NCBI RefSeq assembly: GCF_014637795.1
Contig: NZ_BMFD01000003.1
Span: 346,878 to 410,877 of the forward strand
Reading direction: 5' to 3'
Length of the DNA: 64,000 bases
From: Belliella aquatica
GTDB taxonomy: Bacteria; Bacteroidota; Bacteroidia; Cytophagales; Cyclobacteriaceae
The translations under genes were made by a program, and so were the position numbers. Of the stretch, positions 8,675 through 18,150 are shown piece after piece. Position 1 is the stretch's first letter, and each line of letters begins with the position of its first letter. The notes beneath the pieces are model-generated. The model had not been told where the DNA came from and searched no databases. It was given only the letters and a program-made list of their open reading frames with translations.

Positions 8675-10726
8675 ATGAAAAAATATTTAAAATATATATG
8701 GTTATTGCTGCCAATCATTGCTTTGGCGGCATGTGTTGAGGAATACTCCTTAGATGGGAATCCTCCAACAGAAGCGGAAGCGAATTTCAGCTTTCAGTCT
8801 ACTGCGGAAAGTGATAATATTCTCCAGTTTACAGCTGATAATGAATTCTTCATCATGAGTTGGGATCTTGGAAATGGTCAAACAGCTAAAGGAAAAACAG
8901 CTACAGGAACATATCCCTTAGCGGGAACTTACACCGTTTCTTTGACAGTATTTAATTCTGGTGGAAGTGTTACCTACTCAAGAGATATAGTGATAGAGCA
9001 GACAGATCCACTTTTGTTAGACAATCCGATATTCAATATACTTACAGGCGGTGTTGATGCGGCTGAAGGGAAAACTTGGAAAATCGATGCTACAAGGGCT
9101 GCACATTTTGGAGTGGGGCCTAACTCACCTACAAGTAATTTCCCTGAATTTTACCAAGCTCAAGCGAATGAAAAAACTGGATCGGGAATGTATACCGATA
9201 GATATACTTTCCTCTTGGATGGATTTAGGTTTAATATGGAAACCAATGGTTTTGTATATTTAAATGCAGCACAAGGTTCTAATTTTTCAGGCGCTTTTGA
9301 CCCAGGTGTTGGAGACCTTTCTGCTCCTTATGAAGCTCCAAATGATTTAAGATGGTCATTGGTAGAGCCTGAAGGTCAACTTCCAGAGCTTTCTGTTACA
9401 CAAGGAGGGTTCCTAGGATACTTTACTGGTGTGAGAACATATCAAATAGTAAATCTTGAGGAGAATGAAATGTTCTTGAAATTTGAAGACGCCGCTAATG
9501 CAGATTTAGCATGGTACATCAGATTGATTCCTGAAGGATTTGAACCAAGTCCTGAACCAGAGCCAGAGCCAGAGCCAGAGCCAGAAAATCCAGACGTAAG
9601 TTTTGTATTGAGTGATTTGATAGGAAATGGTAGGAAAGTATGGACGCTAAAGCCTGCTGCTGGAGCATTTGGCGTAGGTCCTAGTAAAGGAAGTGATGCT
9701 TTCTTCCCTAATGGAACTGATATTTCAGGTGATAGACCATGTCTATTCAATGATCTTTTCATCTTCAATTCTAATGGAAGTTATGAGTACAATGCCCAAG
9801 GAGATATTTATGGAGAAGCTTATTTAGGTGTCTCTGATGGGTGTCAGCCAGAGTCAAACTTGATTGGAACAGCAGCTGCGGCTTGGGTCTCAGGTGTACA
9901 TGATTTTAGTTTTACACCGGGTACAGCTACGGAGTTCCCGAAGATCACAGTTACAGGAACAGGAGCATTTATTGCCTTACCTAAAGCATTCAATGGCGGA
10001 GAGTACAGCGCTGCTCCTCCTAGAAATAATGAGTCTGTAACCTATGAAGTAATTGCATATGATGCGGCAACACAAGAAATGTCTATTTCAATTGATATAT
10101 CTGGTACTGGTGATGTGTTTTGGAACTTCACTTTAATACCGGCCCCAGATCAATCTATTGGCTTAGCTGAATTTACTAGAGAAGACCTTGTTGGTAATGG
10201 TGAAAGGGCATGGAAATTAAAATCTGCTGCAGGAGCATTTGGTGTCGGTCCAACTGCGGGTAGTGATGCGTTCTTTCCTAATGGGAATGATATTTCAGGT
10301 GACAGACCTTGTTTGTTTAACGATTTATTTATTTTCAATACAAATGGAGTTTATAGCTACAATCCACAAGGTGATATTTTCGGAGAAGGATACATGGGAA
10401 CTGGATCTGATGGATGTCAGCCAGCGAGTAATTTGACTGGAACTTCTGGAGAGGCATGGGGTGCAGGCGAACATCAGTTTACCTTCACGCAAGCTTCTGG
10501 CAATACACCAGCAAAAATCTCAGTGACAGGAACGGGAGCATTTATAGCCCTTCCGAAAGCGTTCAATGGTGGTGAGTATTCAGCTGGCCCTCCTAGAACG
10601 AACGAAACGGTAACCTATGATGTATTAAGTTATAATAACAATACCAAAGAGTTAACGATTACTATTGATATCTCGGACAATGGAAGTGTGTTCTGGACAT
10701 TCGTTCTAATCCCAGATAACGGTTAA
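8675..10726 (+). CDS. PKD-domain lipoprotein with three repeated modules (probable surface glycan-binding protein)
   Basis: Lipoprotein (lipobox ending at Cys20, ALAAC) occupying the SusE/SGBP position of the locus. A PKD domain covers about residues 30-110. Three copies of a beta-rich module of about 170-190 residues follow, each beginning with a W-K/L pattern followed by AxHFGVGP or AGAFGVGP. The first copy is divergent. The second and third are nearly alike over their whole length, including ISGDRPCLFNDLFIFN and GAFIALPKAFNGGEYS. A flexible Pro-Glu linker of six PE pairs separates copy 1 from copy 2. No catalytic motif is recognised, so binding of the polysaccharide at the cell surface is the likely role. 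This rests on position and architecture, not on a recognised binding-module family. Confidence 0.8.
   Translation: MKKYLKYIWLLLPIIALAACVEEYSLDGNPPTEAEANFSFQSTAESDNILQFTADNEFFIMSWDLGNGQTAKGKTATGTYPLAGTYTVSLTVFNSGGSVTYSRDIVIEQTDPLLLDNPIFNILTGGVDAAEGKTWKIDATRAAHFGVGPNSPTSNFPEFYQAQANEKTGSGMYTDRYTFLLDGFRFNMETNGFVYLNAAQGSNFSGAFDPGVGDLSAPYEAPNDLRWSLVEPEGQLPELSVTQGGFLGYFTGVRTYQIVNLEENEMFLKFEDAANADLAWYIRLIPEGFEPSPEPEPEPEPEPENPDVSFVLSDLIGNGRKVWTLKPAAGAFGVGPSKGSDAFFPNGTDISGDRPCLFNDLFIFNSNGSYEYNAQGDIYGEAYLGVSDGCQPESNLIGTAAAAWVSGVHDFSFTPGTATEFPKITVTGTGAFIALPKAFNGGEYSAAPPRNNESVTYEVIAYDAATQEMSISIDISGTGDVFWNFTLIPAPDQSIGLAEFTREDLVGNGERAWKLKSAAGAFGVGPTAGSDAFFPNGNDISGDRPCLFNDLFIFNTNGVYSYNPQGDIFGEGYMGTGSDGCQPASNLTGTSGEAWGAGEHQFTFTQASGNTPAKISVTGTGAFIALPKAFNGGEYSAGPPRTNETVTYDVLSYNNNTKELTITIDISDNGSVFWTFVLIPDNG
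9551..9586 (+). repeat. (Pro-Glu)6 linker, 6-bp tandem repeat
   Basis: Six consecutive CCx-GAx codon pairs, mostly CCAGAG, encode a Pro-Glu linker between the first and second modules of the PKD lipoprotein. Such a microsatellite could vary in copy number between strains. Confidence 0.9.
9592..10722 (+). repeat. Internal tandem duplication of a ~190-residue module
   Basis: Two consecutive coding repeats (about 9592-10143 and 10156-10722) encode nearly the same domain: KPAAGAFGVGP and KSAAGAFGVGP near the start, the shared ISGDRPCLFNDLFIF, then TVTGTGAFIALPKAFNGGEYS and SVTGTGAFIALPKAFNGGEYS near the end. The similarity implies a recent domain duplication or gene conversion. Confidence 0.85.
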
Positions 10727-10729
10727 AAA

Positions 10730-11860
10730 ATGATAATTATGATGAAAGTGCTTCAATTTTGCTTTATCTGCATCACCATGATGGCTGCCAATTCATGTAG
10801 TCAAGATGAGGTAGATGATAAGGTATTATTACCAAGTAACTTAGAAGTCTCAATAGAGGAGATGGAGAATGGTCAGGTAAGAGTTATTTTCTCTGCTCAA
10901 CAAGTGAATTTCTTCAGAGTAGGTTTTGGAGATAGTAATGAACTGCCTGCCATCGTGACAGGAAATGAAGTTACACACAGATACAACAGCCCAGGTGAAT
11001 ACACCATCGTTGTCCAAGCACATGCTACAGAAGGGGACTTTATAAAAAAGGATCAAAAGGTGACCATTTCCGAGCAAATGCTCGGGATTGGTTTTCCAAA
11101 TTCTGGATTTGAATCTCCTTTGCAGTATGCAGGCTATACCATGTCGTGGAATGATGAATTTAATTCAACTTCACTTTCAAGCGATTGGGTTTTTGAAACT
11201 GGAGATGGTTGTCCTAACCTTTGTGGTTGGGGTAATAATGAACTTCAATTTTATCGCCGAGAAAATACTGAGGTCAAAGATGGTTACTTGGTTATCACTG
11301 CAAAGCGAGAAAATGTAGGAGGTAAGAATTTTACTTCTTCCAGAGTCAAAACTCAAGGTAAAAAGGTATTCAAATTTGGCAGGATAGATATCCGTGCAGC
11401 TTTACCAAAAGGTCAGGGGATATGGCCAGCATTTTGGATGCTAGGCGAAAGTATCACTGATATCAGTTGGCCCGCATGTGGTGAAATAGACATCATGGAA
11501 ATGATCGGAGGAAATCAAGCTGGTCGAGATAACACTGTTCACGGTACAATCCATTGGGATAATAATGGGGCTTATAAATACCAAGGAGGCAAAAAATCTC
11601 TGTCAAGTGGATCGATCCTAGCTGATAATTTTCATGTTTATTCCATCATATGGGATGAAAATAAAATTACATGGCTCCTTGATGACGAAGTTTATCATGA
11701 AGAGGACATTAGATCATCTGCGATGAGTGAATTCAGAGAGCCATTCTTTCTTTTGATCAATCTCGCTGTTGGTGGGAACTGGCCAGGGAATCCAGATGAT
11801 TCTACTATATTTCCACAGCAGTTGGCGGTGGATTATGTGAGAGTATTTGAAAAGAATTAA
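10730..11860 (+). CDS. GH16 family endo-beta-glucanase (laminarinase-like)
   Basis: Secreted or lipid-anchored glycoside hydrolase family 16 enzyme that cleaves beta-1,3(4)-glucans. After a hydrophobic leader (the Cys of AANSC may be lipidated) there is a PKD-like domain (about 35-115) and then the GH16 jelly roll (about 135-376). The catalytic motif GEIDIMEM is at residues 251-258, with E252 as expected nucleophile and E257 as acid/base; the extra residue in the E-x-D-x-x-E pattern is the beta-bulge form common in laminarinases. In-frame ATGs at 10739 and 10742 are alternative starts. It begins four bases after the PKD lipoprotein and is the only hydrolase of the locus. Confidence 0.92.
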   Translation: MIIMMKVLQFCFICITMMAANSCSQDEVDDKVLLPSNLEVSIEEMENGQVRVIFSAQQVNFFRVGFGDSNELPAIVTGNEVTHRYNSPGEYTIVVQAHATEGDFIKKDQKVTISEQMLGIGFPNSGFESPLQYAGYTMSWNDEFNSTSLSSDWVFETGDGCPNLCGWGNNELQFYRRENTEVKDGYLVITAKRENVGGKNFTSSRVKTQGKKVFKFGRIDIRAALPKGQGIWPAFWMLGESITDISWPACGEIDIMEMIGGNQAGRDNTVHGTIHWDNNGAYKYQGGKKSLSSGSILADNFHVYSIIWDENKITWLLDDEVYHEEDIRSSAMSEFREPFFLLINLAVGGNWPGNPDDSTIFPQQLAVDYVRVFEKN

Positions 11861-11897
11861 TAAACCTATGTAAATCTGAAGATATTCAGAATTGTAT

Positions 11898-11935
11898 AAA
11901 TGGCTGTGGGGAGTATTCCACAGCCATTTTTATTT
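11898..11935 (+). terminator. Bidirectional rho-independent terminator
   Basis: A perfect 12-bp stem AAATGGCTGTGG / CCACAGCCATTT with an 8-base loop, followed by a T-rich run. It lies between the convergent GH16 gene and the VOC gene and ends the polysaccharide operon. Confidence 0.9.
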
Positions 11936-12343
11936 GGTACGCCCCTCAACGATTTTATCGTATTCGATGTCATTTGCTTCCCATAATTCTACTTTATTTC
12001 CTTCCATATCAAGAATATGAACAAACTTCCCGTATTCAAAACTGGTAATTTTGTCTATGATGTCAACTCCTTCCTGTGCCAATTGATTGACTAGTGATTC
12101 GAGATTTTCTACTCTATAGTTGATGATAAAATCTCTTTTTGAATCCTTAAAAATTTCACTCTGCTCGGCCGCGGGACTCCACTGAGTGAAACCTTTTTGG
12201 TCAGGATGATCAGCTTGTCTCCATTCAAAATTTGTCTCATAAGCATCCGTATCAAAACCAAGATGTGTTTTATACCAATTTTTCATTTCCTTGGGATTTT
12301 TACATTTGAAGAAAATCCCTCCAATTCCTGTTACCTTTTTCAT
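11930..12343 (-). CDS. VOC (glyoxalase/bleomycin-resistance fold) family protein
   Basis: Small 137-residue protein with the vicinal-oxygen-chelate fold: an N-terminal GIGGIFFKCKNP strand-helix start and a C-terminal half containing GKFVHILDMEGNKVELWE, where the Glu and an upstream His are typical metal ligands. The family contains lyases, dioxygenases and resistance proteins, and the substrate cannot be predicted. It is monocistronic and convergent with the glucan locus, sharing the terminator. Confidence 0.85.
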   Translation of the reverse strand: MKKVTGIGGIFFKCKNPKEMKNWYKTHLGFDTDAYETNFEWRQADHPDQKGFTQWSPAAEQSEIFKDSKRDFIINYRVENLESLVNQLAQEGVDIIDKITSFEYGKFVHILDMEGNKVELWEANDIEYDKIVEGRTK

Positions 12344-12508
12344 AAATTTCCTTTTGATGATTTGGTCGAGTAAGATAATGTTTTTAAGAATTCAAAATAG
12401 GTTTTCTCAATTCAGATAAAATTTACTTTAAGTTATTTTTTTTCTGTTTAGAGAGTTAATCATTATATTTCATTCATTGTCCTCTGAAACTTTTAAATAA
12501 TTTTTAAA

Positions 12509-14197
12509 ATGAAATTTCTATCTGCCCAAATCACACTTCTTTTAAATAACAGACCTGATAGACGTAATCTTAAGATTCTGTTTAGGTTTATTATGATTTT
12601 ACTTGTGATGATTACTGTTTTCTCAATTATATTTCATTTTTTGATGATGCGCGAGGGGCAAAATTTTTCTTACGTAACAGGCTTTTACTGGACTTTGACA
12701 GTTATGTCTACCCTAGGTTTTGGTGATATCACTTTTCATAGTGACGCAGGTCGCTTATTTTCAATTGTCGTCTTATTATCAGGGATGCTTTTTCTATTGG
12801 TATTATTCCCATTTACATTTATCAACTTTTTTTATTCCCCTTGGATGAAAGCCCAAGAGCAAACCAAAGTACCAAGTGAATTACCAAAAAATACAAGTGG
12901 GCATGTTATCTTGACTAGATATGGTACGGTAACAGAAGCTTTGATTAAAAAACTTGATCGTTTCAATTACAATTATGTAGTGCTTGTTTCTGATTTTCCA
13001 GAGGGTTTGCGTCTCAGAGAGCTTGGTGTCAAAGTGATGCTAGGGAATTTGGTAGATCCAGAAGCTTACAAGGCAGCTAGAGTAGAAAATGCCGCATTGG
13101 TAGCAACTACAGAATCAGATGTTTTGAATACTAATGTGGCATTTACTGTTAGAGGTGTTTCGAAAAATGTCCCAATTATAGCAACATGTAGTTCAGAACA
13201 TTCGGTTGACATTCTCAAGTTAGCAGGGAGTAATCAAGTCTTGCAATTAGGCGAGATCTTGGGTGTATTTCTTTCTCGTAGGGCGAATGGAGGTGACGCT
13301 AGTGCACATGTGATTGGAAAATTTGATGAATTACAAATTGCAGAGGCAATGGTCACTGGGTCCTCTTTGATAGGGAAAATGCTCAAAGAAACAAACCTTC
13401 GTCAAGAAATAGGTGTGAGTGTTGTCGGTTTATGGGAAAGAGGAAAGTTCAAATCTCCACAACCTGAAACACTGATTTCAGAAACCACGGTATTGGTTTT
13501 GGCAGGATCACAAGTTCAAATAGACCTATACAATAATAAATATGGAGTAAAATCTGAAATCAATTCACCTGTAATCATCATAGGTGGAGGCAGAGTAGGT
13601 CGGGCAACTGGAAGAGCTTTAGCTAATAGACAAATTGATTACAGAATCATTGAAAAGGATGTCACTCGGATTTACGATAGAGAGAAGACGATTTTTGGAG
13701 ATGCGGCAGAATTGGAAATTCTCCAAATGGCCGGTATCAAAGATTCTCCTTGTGTCATTATCACGACCCACGATGATGATGTGAATGTTTATTTGACGAT
13801 TTATTGCAGAATGCTTCGGTCAGACATTCAAGTGATTACAAGGTCTTCATTGGAGCGCAACCTTGGGACAATGCATCGTGCAGGAGCAGACTTTGTGATG
13901 TCCTATGCCTCTATGGGGGCAAATACAATTTTAAATCTCTTGCAGAGATCAGATATTTTGATGGTAGCGGAAGGATTGGATTTGATCAAAGTGAAGGTTC
14001 CACAAAAACTGGAAGGTAGATCGATTATGGAGTCTTCTATAAGAAAGGAAACAGGTTGTACAGTGATTGCCATTAGAGCAAATGAAGAAGTGAACATCAA
14101 TCCTGATCCGCATACCATTTTGGCGAAAAATTCAGAAATCATATTGATTGGCACAGTAGAGTCTGAAAATAGATTTTTTGAAATCTACGGAAAATAA
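12509..14197 (+). CDS. Potassium channel protein with two RCK (TrkA-N/TrkA-C) domains
   Basis: Inner-membrane two-helix potassium channel with a cytoplasmic gating ring. TM1 is at about 22-47, the pore helix and selectivity filter TLGFGD at about 68-73, and TM2 at about 82-110. Two regulator-of-conductance domains follow: the first NAD-binding-like unit near 130-250 has lost the glycine motif (TRYGTVTEAL), and the second near 350-470 keeps GGGRVGRA. A TrkA-C domain closes the protein. Length 562 agrees with double-RCK channels. It is monocistronic. Confidence 0.92.
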   Translation: MKFLSAQITLLLNNRPDRRNLKILFRFIMILLVMITVFSIIFHFLMMREGQNFSYVTGFYWTLTVMSTLGFGDITFHSDAGRLFSIVVLLSGMLFLLVLFPFTFINFFYSPWMKAQEQTKVPSELPKNTSGHVILTRYGTVTEALIKKLDRFNYNYVVLVSDFPEGLRLRELGVKVMLGNLVDPEAYKAARVENAALVATTESDVLNTNVAFTVRGVSKNVPIIATCSSEHSVDILKLAGSNQVLQLGEILGVFLSRRANGGDASAHVIGKFDELQIAEAMVTGSSLIGKMLKETNLRQEIGVSVVGLWERGKFKSPQPETLISETTVLVLAGSQVQIDLYNNKYGVKSEINSPVIIIGGGRVGRATGRALANRQIDYRIIEKDVTRIYDREKTIFGDAAELEILQMAGIKDSPCVIITTHDDDVNVYLTIYCRMLRSDIQVITRSSLERNLGTMHRAGADFVMSYASMGANTILNLLQRSDILMVAEGLDLIKVKVPQKLEGRSIMESSIRKETGCTVIAIRANEEVNINPDPHTILAKNSEIILIGTVESENRFFEIYGK

Positions 14198-14378
14198 GTC
14201 TCTCAGATTTTTCTCTTAAGCTGACCATTTTATGATTAAAACGATAGATTATAAATGATGAAAAGTAGAAAGGCTTGATAATTGTTGTGTTGGTAAAAGA
14301 TGTGAAAGGCTGTTTTTTAGGTATAAAATTCAATACAATTTCACACTTCATTATACTCGAGCTATAGGAATATTGTCC

Positions 14379-14386
14379 TATCTTTG
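14379..14386 (+). promoter_or_regulatory. Bacteroidetes -7 promoter element (TATCTTTG)
   Basis: TATCTTTG matches the TAnnTTTG -7 consensus of the Bacteroidetes primary sigma factor and ends 21 bases before the ATG of the glycosyltransferase gene. I see no convincing -33 TTG at the usual distance. Confidence 0.5.
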
Positions 14387-14407
14387 ATGTTTTAACCAAA
14401 ATATTGA

Positions 14408-15562
14408 ATGCCAAAATTAATTCGAATCACAACTGTTCCGCTTTCGCTCAAACTTTTGCTCTCTGGACAGATGAAATTTATGAAAGATTCCGGCTGGGAT
14501 GTGCTCATGGTAAGTGCAGATGGAAGAGAAATCAATAACGTAGTCAAAAGAGAAAACTCCCCACACCACATTATTCCTTTTACGAGACAGATTACACCTT
14601 TTTGGGATTTATATTGCTTATGGTTGTTGTTCAGGCTTTTTAGAAAAGAGAAGCCAGATGTAGTTCACACCCATACTCCAAAGGCTGGTTTGCTTGGAAT
14701 GATAGCAGCCAAATTTGCGGGTGTTAAAGTGAGAATTCATACAGTAGCAGGCTTGCCTTATATGGCTGCTGAAAAAAATAAAAAGAATCTACTCATAAAA
14801 GCAGAAAAGTGGACCTACAAATACGCAACCCATATTTGGCCAAACTCTCAGTCATTAAAGGATTTTATACTCTCCGAAAAGTTAATTGATGAAAGTAAAG
14901 TAGAAGTTTTAGGGTCAGGTTCCAGCAATGGTGTGGATCTAGACATATACAATAGGTCTTCCCTCAAAGAAAATCACCTTGTTGCGGCGACAATGCGTGT
15001 CATGCCCGGTGAAAATGAATTCATCGTCTTGGCAGTGGGTAGGCTGGTAAAGGATAAGGGAATTGAGGAATTAGTCAAGGCCTTTTTGGATTCTAAGATT
15101 GTCAATCGGGCCAAATTGGTTCTTTTGGGTTCTTTTGAGCAAGAACTTAACCCCATAGATGATCAGATTTTGAGGCAAATAGAAGATCATCCAAAAATCG
15201 TTCAGGTTGAATGGACAGACCATGTTTCACACTATATGGCGATTTCGGATATTCTGGTGCATCCTTCACATCGTGAGGGTTTCCCAAATGTGCTCTTGGA
15301 AGCAGGAGCTATGCAGCTTCCAATCATCTGTTCCAATATCATTGGCAATAAAGACGTCGTGACAGATCGAAAAACTGGGTTGATGTTTCCTGTGAAGAAG
15401 GTAGATGTATTGAAAGATGCACTCGAGTTTGCTTATGTAAAAAGAGAATACATGCAGCAATTGGCCGAAAACCTTCATCAAGAGATTATCTCTAAATACG
15501 ATAGGAAAGTAATGCATGCTCTAATTTTAGAAAATTACAACAAACTATTGTCAGAGAATTGA
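14408..15562 (+). CDS. Glycosyltransferase family 4 (GT-B fold)
   Basis: Retaining glycosyltransferase for capsule, exopolysaccharide or O-antigen assembly at the inner membrane. The N-terminal acceptor half contains VVHTHTPKAGLLG, and the C-terminal half contains the nucleotide-sugar binding segment HPSHREGFPNVLLEAGA, the E-x7-E motif of the family. 384 residues is the normal length. The next two genes on the same strand make nucleotide sugars, so this is part of a small surface-polysaccharide cluster. Donor and acceptor are not predictable. Confidence 0.9.
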   Translation: MPKLIRITTVPLSLKLLLSGQMKFMKDSGWDVLMVSADGREINNVVKRENSPHHIIPFTRQITPFWDLYCLWLLFRLFRKEKPDVVHTHTPKAGLLGMIAAKFAGVKVRIHTVAGLPYMAAEKNKKNLLIKAEKWTYKYATHIWPNSQSLKDFILSEKLIDESKVEVLGSGSSNGVDLDIYNRSSLKENHLVAATMRVMPGENEFIVLAVGRLVKDKGIEELVKAFLDSKIVNRAKLVLLGSFEQELNPIDDQILRQIEDHPKIVQVEWTDHVSHYMAISDILVHPSHREGFPNVLLEAGAMQLPIICSNIIGNKDVVTDRKTGLMFPVKKVDVLKDALEFAYVKREYMQQLAENLHQEIISKYDRKVMHALILENYNKLLSEN

Positions 15563-15630
15563 TTAGACTTTATTTTCGATGAAATCAGCAACTTAGCAAG
15601 GTTTCATCATACATTCTATATTATTTGATT

Positions 15631-16683
15631 ATGAAATATTTTATAACAGGAACAGCAGGCTTTATCGGTTTTCATCTTACTAAAGCACTTATCGAAAGAG
15701 GTGACGAGGTTTATGGTGTTGATAATATCAATGATTATTATGATGTGAATCTGAAATATGCCCGTCTAGAAGCTACTGGTATCAAACGAGAAGAAGTAGC
15801 ATTTGGAAAGGCTGTGAAATCAGAAACATTGAAAGGCTATACTTTTATGCAATTAGATATTGCAGACAAAGCCAAGATTTTTGAAATTTTCAAAGAAGAA
15901 AATATTGATGTAGTAGTAAATCTAGCTGCTCAGGCAGGAGTGAGGTATTCTTTGGAAAACCCTGATGCGTACCTTCAGGCAAACATTCAGGGATTTATGA
16001 ATATCTTGGAAGCTTGTAGAAATTATCCCGTAAAACACTTAGTTTATGCCTCTTCTAGTTCTGTTTATGGTTCTAATACCAAAATGCCTTTTTCAACTTC
16101 AGATAATGTAGATCATCCTGTAAGTTTGTATGCGGCGACCAAAAAGTCAAATGAATTGATGGCGCATACTTATAGCCATTTATTTAATATCCCTACAACA
16201 GGACTTAGATTCTTCACAGTTTATGGACCTTGGGGGAGACCTGATATGGCATTATTTCTTTTTGCTGACGCAATGGGGAAAGACGAGCCAATCAAGGTGT
16301 TCAATCATGGTAAAATGAAAAGAGATTTTACTTATGTTGCTGATATCGTAGAAGGAATCATCAGGGTGTCCGACAAGCCTGCAAGTCCAAATACAGCTTG
16401 GGAAGGAAATCAACCCGATCCAGGAAGTTCTAAAGCACCCTACAAAGTTTATAATATTGGAAACAGTAATCCTGTGGAATTGATGGACTACATCAAAGCT
16501 TTAGAAAAAGCATTAGGTAAAGAAGCTCAAAAGGAAATGCTACCACTACAAGCAGGAGATGTTCCTGCTACATTCGCAGATGTAAGTGATTTGAAGCGTG
16601 ACACAGGCTATCAGCCACAGACTTCTGTAGAAGAAGGTGTTGCCAAGTTTGTGGAGTGGTATAGAGCTTTTTATCAAAAATAA
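15631..16683 (+). CDS. NAD-dependent epimerase, UDP-glucuronate 4-epimerase-like
   Basis: Extended SDR enzyme that probably interconverts UDP-glucuronate and UDP-galacturonate for polysaccharide synthesis. The start is the ATG at 15631 ([13 protein letters not shown]); the in-frame TTG six bases upstream is unlikely. It has the NAD motif GTAGFIG, the DNINDYYD and [13 protein letters not shown] segments typical of this subfamily, SSSVYG, and the YxxxK catalytic pair in YAATK. 350 residues is the usual size. It lies between the GT4 gene and an RfbB-like gene, which supports a role in the same pathway. Confidence 0.88.
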   Translation: MKYFITGTAGFIGFHLTKALIERGDEVYGVDNINDYYDVNLKYARLEATGIKREEVAFGKAVKSETLKGYTFMQLDIADKAKIFEIFKEENIDVVVNLAAQAGVRYSLENPDAYLQANIQGFMNILEACRNYPVKHLVYASSSSVYGSNTKMPFSTSDNVDHPVSLYAATKKSNELMAHTYSHLFNIPTTGLRFFTVYGPWGRPDMALFLFADAMGKDEPIKVFNHGKMKRDFTYVADIVEGIIRVSDKPASPNTAWEGNQPDPGSSKAPYKVYNIGNSNPVELMDYIKALEKALGKEAQKEMLPLQAGDVPATFADVSDLKRDTGYQPQTSVEEGVAKFVEWYRAFYQK

Positions 16684-16729
16684 TTACTGGTGCGTAAGTC
16701 CATTTATTTCATTTTAAAATTTTCTGAAA

Positions 16730-17782
16730 ATGTCTAAAAATTTATTGATCACAGGAGGAGCTGGCTTTATTGGCAGTCATTTGGTTCAACTTTTAGTAGA
16801 AAAGTACAAATCATACAAAATTATCAACCTCGATTGCTTGACTTATGCAGGAAATCTAGAAAACCTAAAAGCAGTGGAGGGAGCTTCCAACTATTTTTTT
16901 GAAAAAGTAAACCTTTTAGATGTTGCTGAATTGGAGCGGGTTTTTGACGAGCATAACATTACAGATGTCATTCACCTAGCAGCAGAATCTCATGTGGACA
17001 GATCCATTTCTGACCCCTTAGCTTTTGTGAATACCAATGTAATTGGCACGGTTAACCTACTCAATGTAGCAAAGTCTAAGTGGACTGATTTAGATAAACA
17101 TTTATTTTATCATGTTTCTACTGATGAAGTTTATGGTTCTTTAGATGATGGAGGGTTTTTCACTGAGGAAACTCCCTATGATCCACAATCTCCTTATTCT
17201 GCTTCCAAAGCTGCATCAGATCATTTTGTAAGAGCTTATACGAATACTTATGGTTTGAAAACAGTGATTACGAATTGTTCTAATAATTATGGGCCTAATC
17301 AGTTTCCCGAGAAATTGATTCCACTGTGCATCCATAATATCAGAAACAATAAGCCGCTTCCAGTGTATGGAAAGGGTGAAAATATCAGAGATTGGCTCTA
17401 TGTAGTCGATCATGCGAGAGCGATAGATCTTATATTTCATGAAGGGAAAGTAGGTGAAACCTATAATATCGGAGGTTTTAATGAATGGAAAAACATTGAT
17501 ATTGTGAAGCTACTTTGTAAAAAGATGGATGAAAAACTCAATAGACCTACGGGAACTTCAGAGAAACTCATTACTTATGTAAAGGATCGTGCTGGGCATG
17601 ACTTGCGCTATGCCATTGATGCCAACAAAATCAAAAATGAATTGGGTTGGGAGCCGAGTCTTCAATTCGAAGAAGGGATTTCTAAAACGATTGATTGGTA
17701 TTTGGAAAATGAAACATGGCTCAATAATGTCACCTCTGGAAACTATCAGAAATACTATTCCGAACATTATCAGGATAGGTAG
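16730..17782 (+). CDS. rfbB: dTDP-glucose 4,6-dehydratase
   Basis: Converts dTDP-glucose to dTDP-4-keto-6-deoxyglucose, the entry to dTDP-rhamnose and related sugars. Family markers are [28 protein letters not shown] with the Asp-Glu catalytic pair, [10 protein letters not shown] with the Tyr/Lys, and [15 protein letters not shown]. Length 350 is typical. The other genes of the rhamnose route (rfbA, rfbC, rfbD) are not in this window, so they must lie elsewhere. It is 46 bp behind the epimerase gene. Confidence 0.93.
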   Translation: MSKNLLITGGAGFIGSHLVQLLVEKYKSYKIINLDCLTYAGNLENLKAVEGASNYFFEKVNLLDVAELERVFDEHNITDVIHLAAESHVDRSISDPLAFVNTNVIGTVNLLNVAKSKWTDLDKHLFYHVSTDEVYGSLDDGGFFTEETPYDPQSPYSASKAASDHFVRAYTNTYGLKTVITNCSNNYGPNQFPEKLIPLCIHNIRNNKPLPVYGKGENIRDWLYVVDHARAIDLIFHEGKVGETYNIGGFNEWKNIDIVKLLCKKMDEKLNRPTGTSEKLITYVKDRAGHDLRYAIDANKIKNELGWEPSLQFEEGISKTIDWYLENETWLNNVTSGNYQKYYSEHYQDR

Positions 17783-18090
17783 GGGAGAGGTGACTTGTCT
17801 GCCGTGGCGGATGAGACAATAGATATCAGATATGAGACATATGGGATTAGGGATGTATTATCTTAATTCTGTTTATACCGAGGTGGAGCTATAGGTATTA
17901 ATGAACAAAAAATTTTCTTCGAATACTATTTGCAAAATGGATCAATAGCCAAGGGTTTTGATCCTTGTATAATAGAAAGATCAACAAAATCCACAACTCT
18001 ATGAAGGGTTGAATATATAGTATTACTGAAAAAAGAGACCAATCTTGCTCATAGCTACAAAAAAATAGGATTCAATACTCAAGATTAATA
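17783..18090. other. Intergenic region without recognisable gene
   Basis: About 300 bases between the rfbB-like gene and the shared terminator. It is AT-rich with no ORF of credible length and no repeat that I recognise. Confidence 0.5.
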
Positions 18091-18121
18091 AAAAAAGCCA
18101 TCCGAAAGGATGGCTTTTTTA
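18091..18121. terminator. Bidirectional rho-independent terminator
   Basis: Stem AAAGCCATCC / GGATGGCTTT with a GAAA tetraloop, flanked by an A-run on one side and a T-run on the other. It serves the polysaccharide cluster from the left and the propeller-protein gene from the right. Confidence 0.92.
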
Positions 18122-18150
18122 TGGTGTGAATCAAACAACTTCTTGTTTAA

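Noticed and set aside
9442-9768. 108-residue Gly-Ser repeat protein on the minus strand
   Set aside because: Product of the antisense of the Pro-Glu repeat in the PKD lipoprotein.
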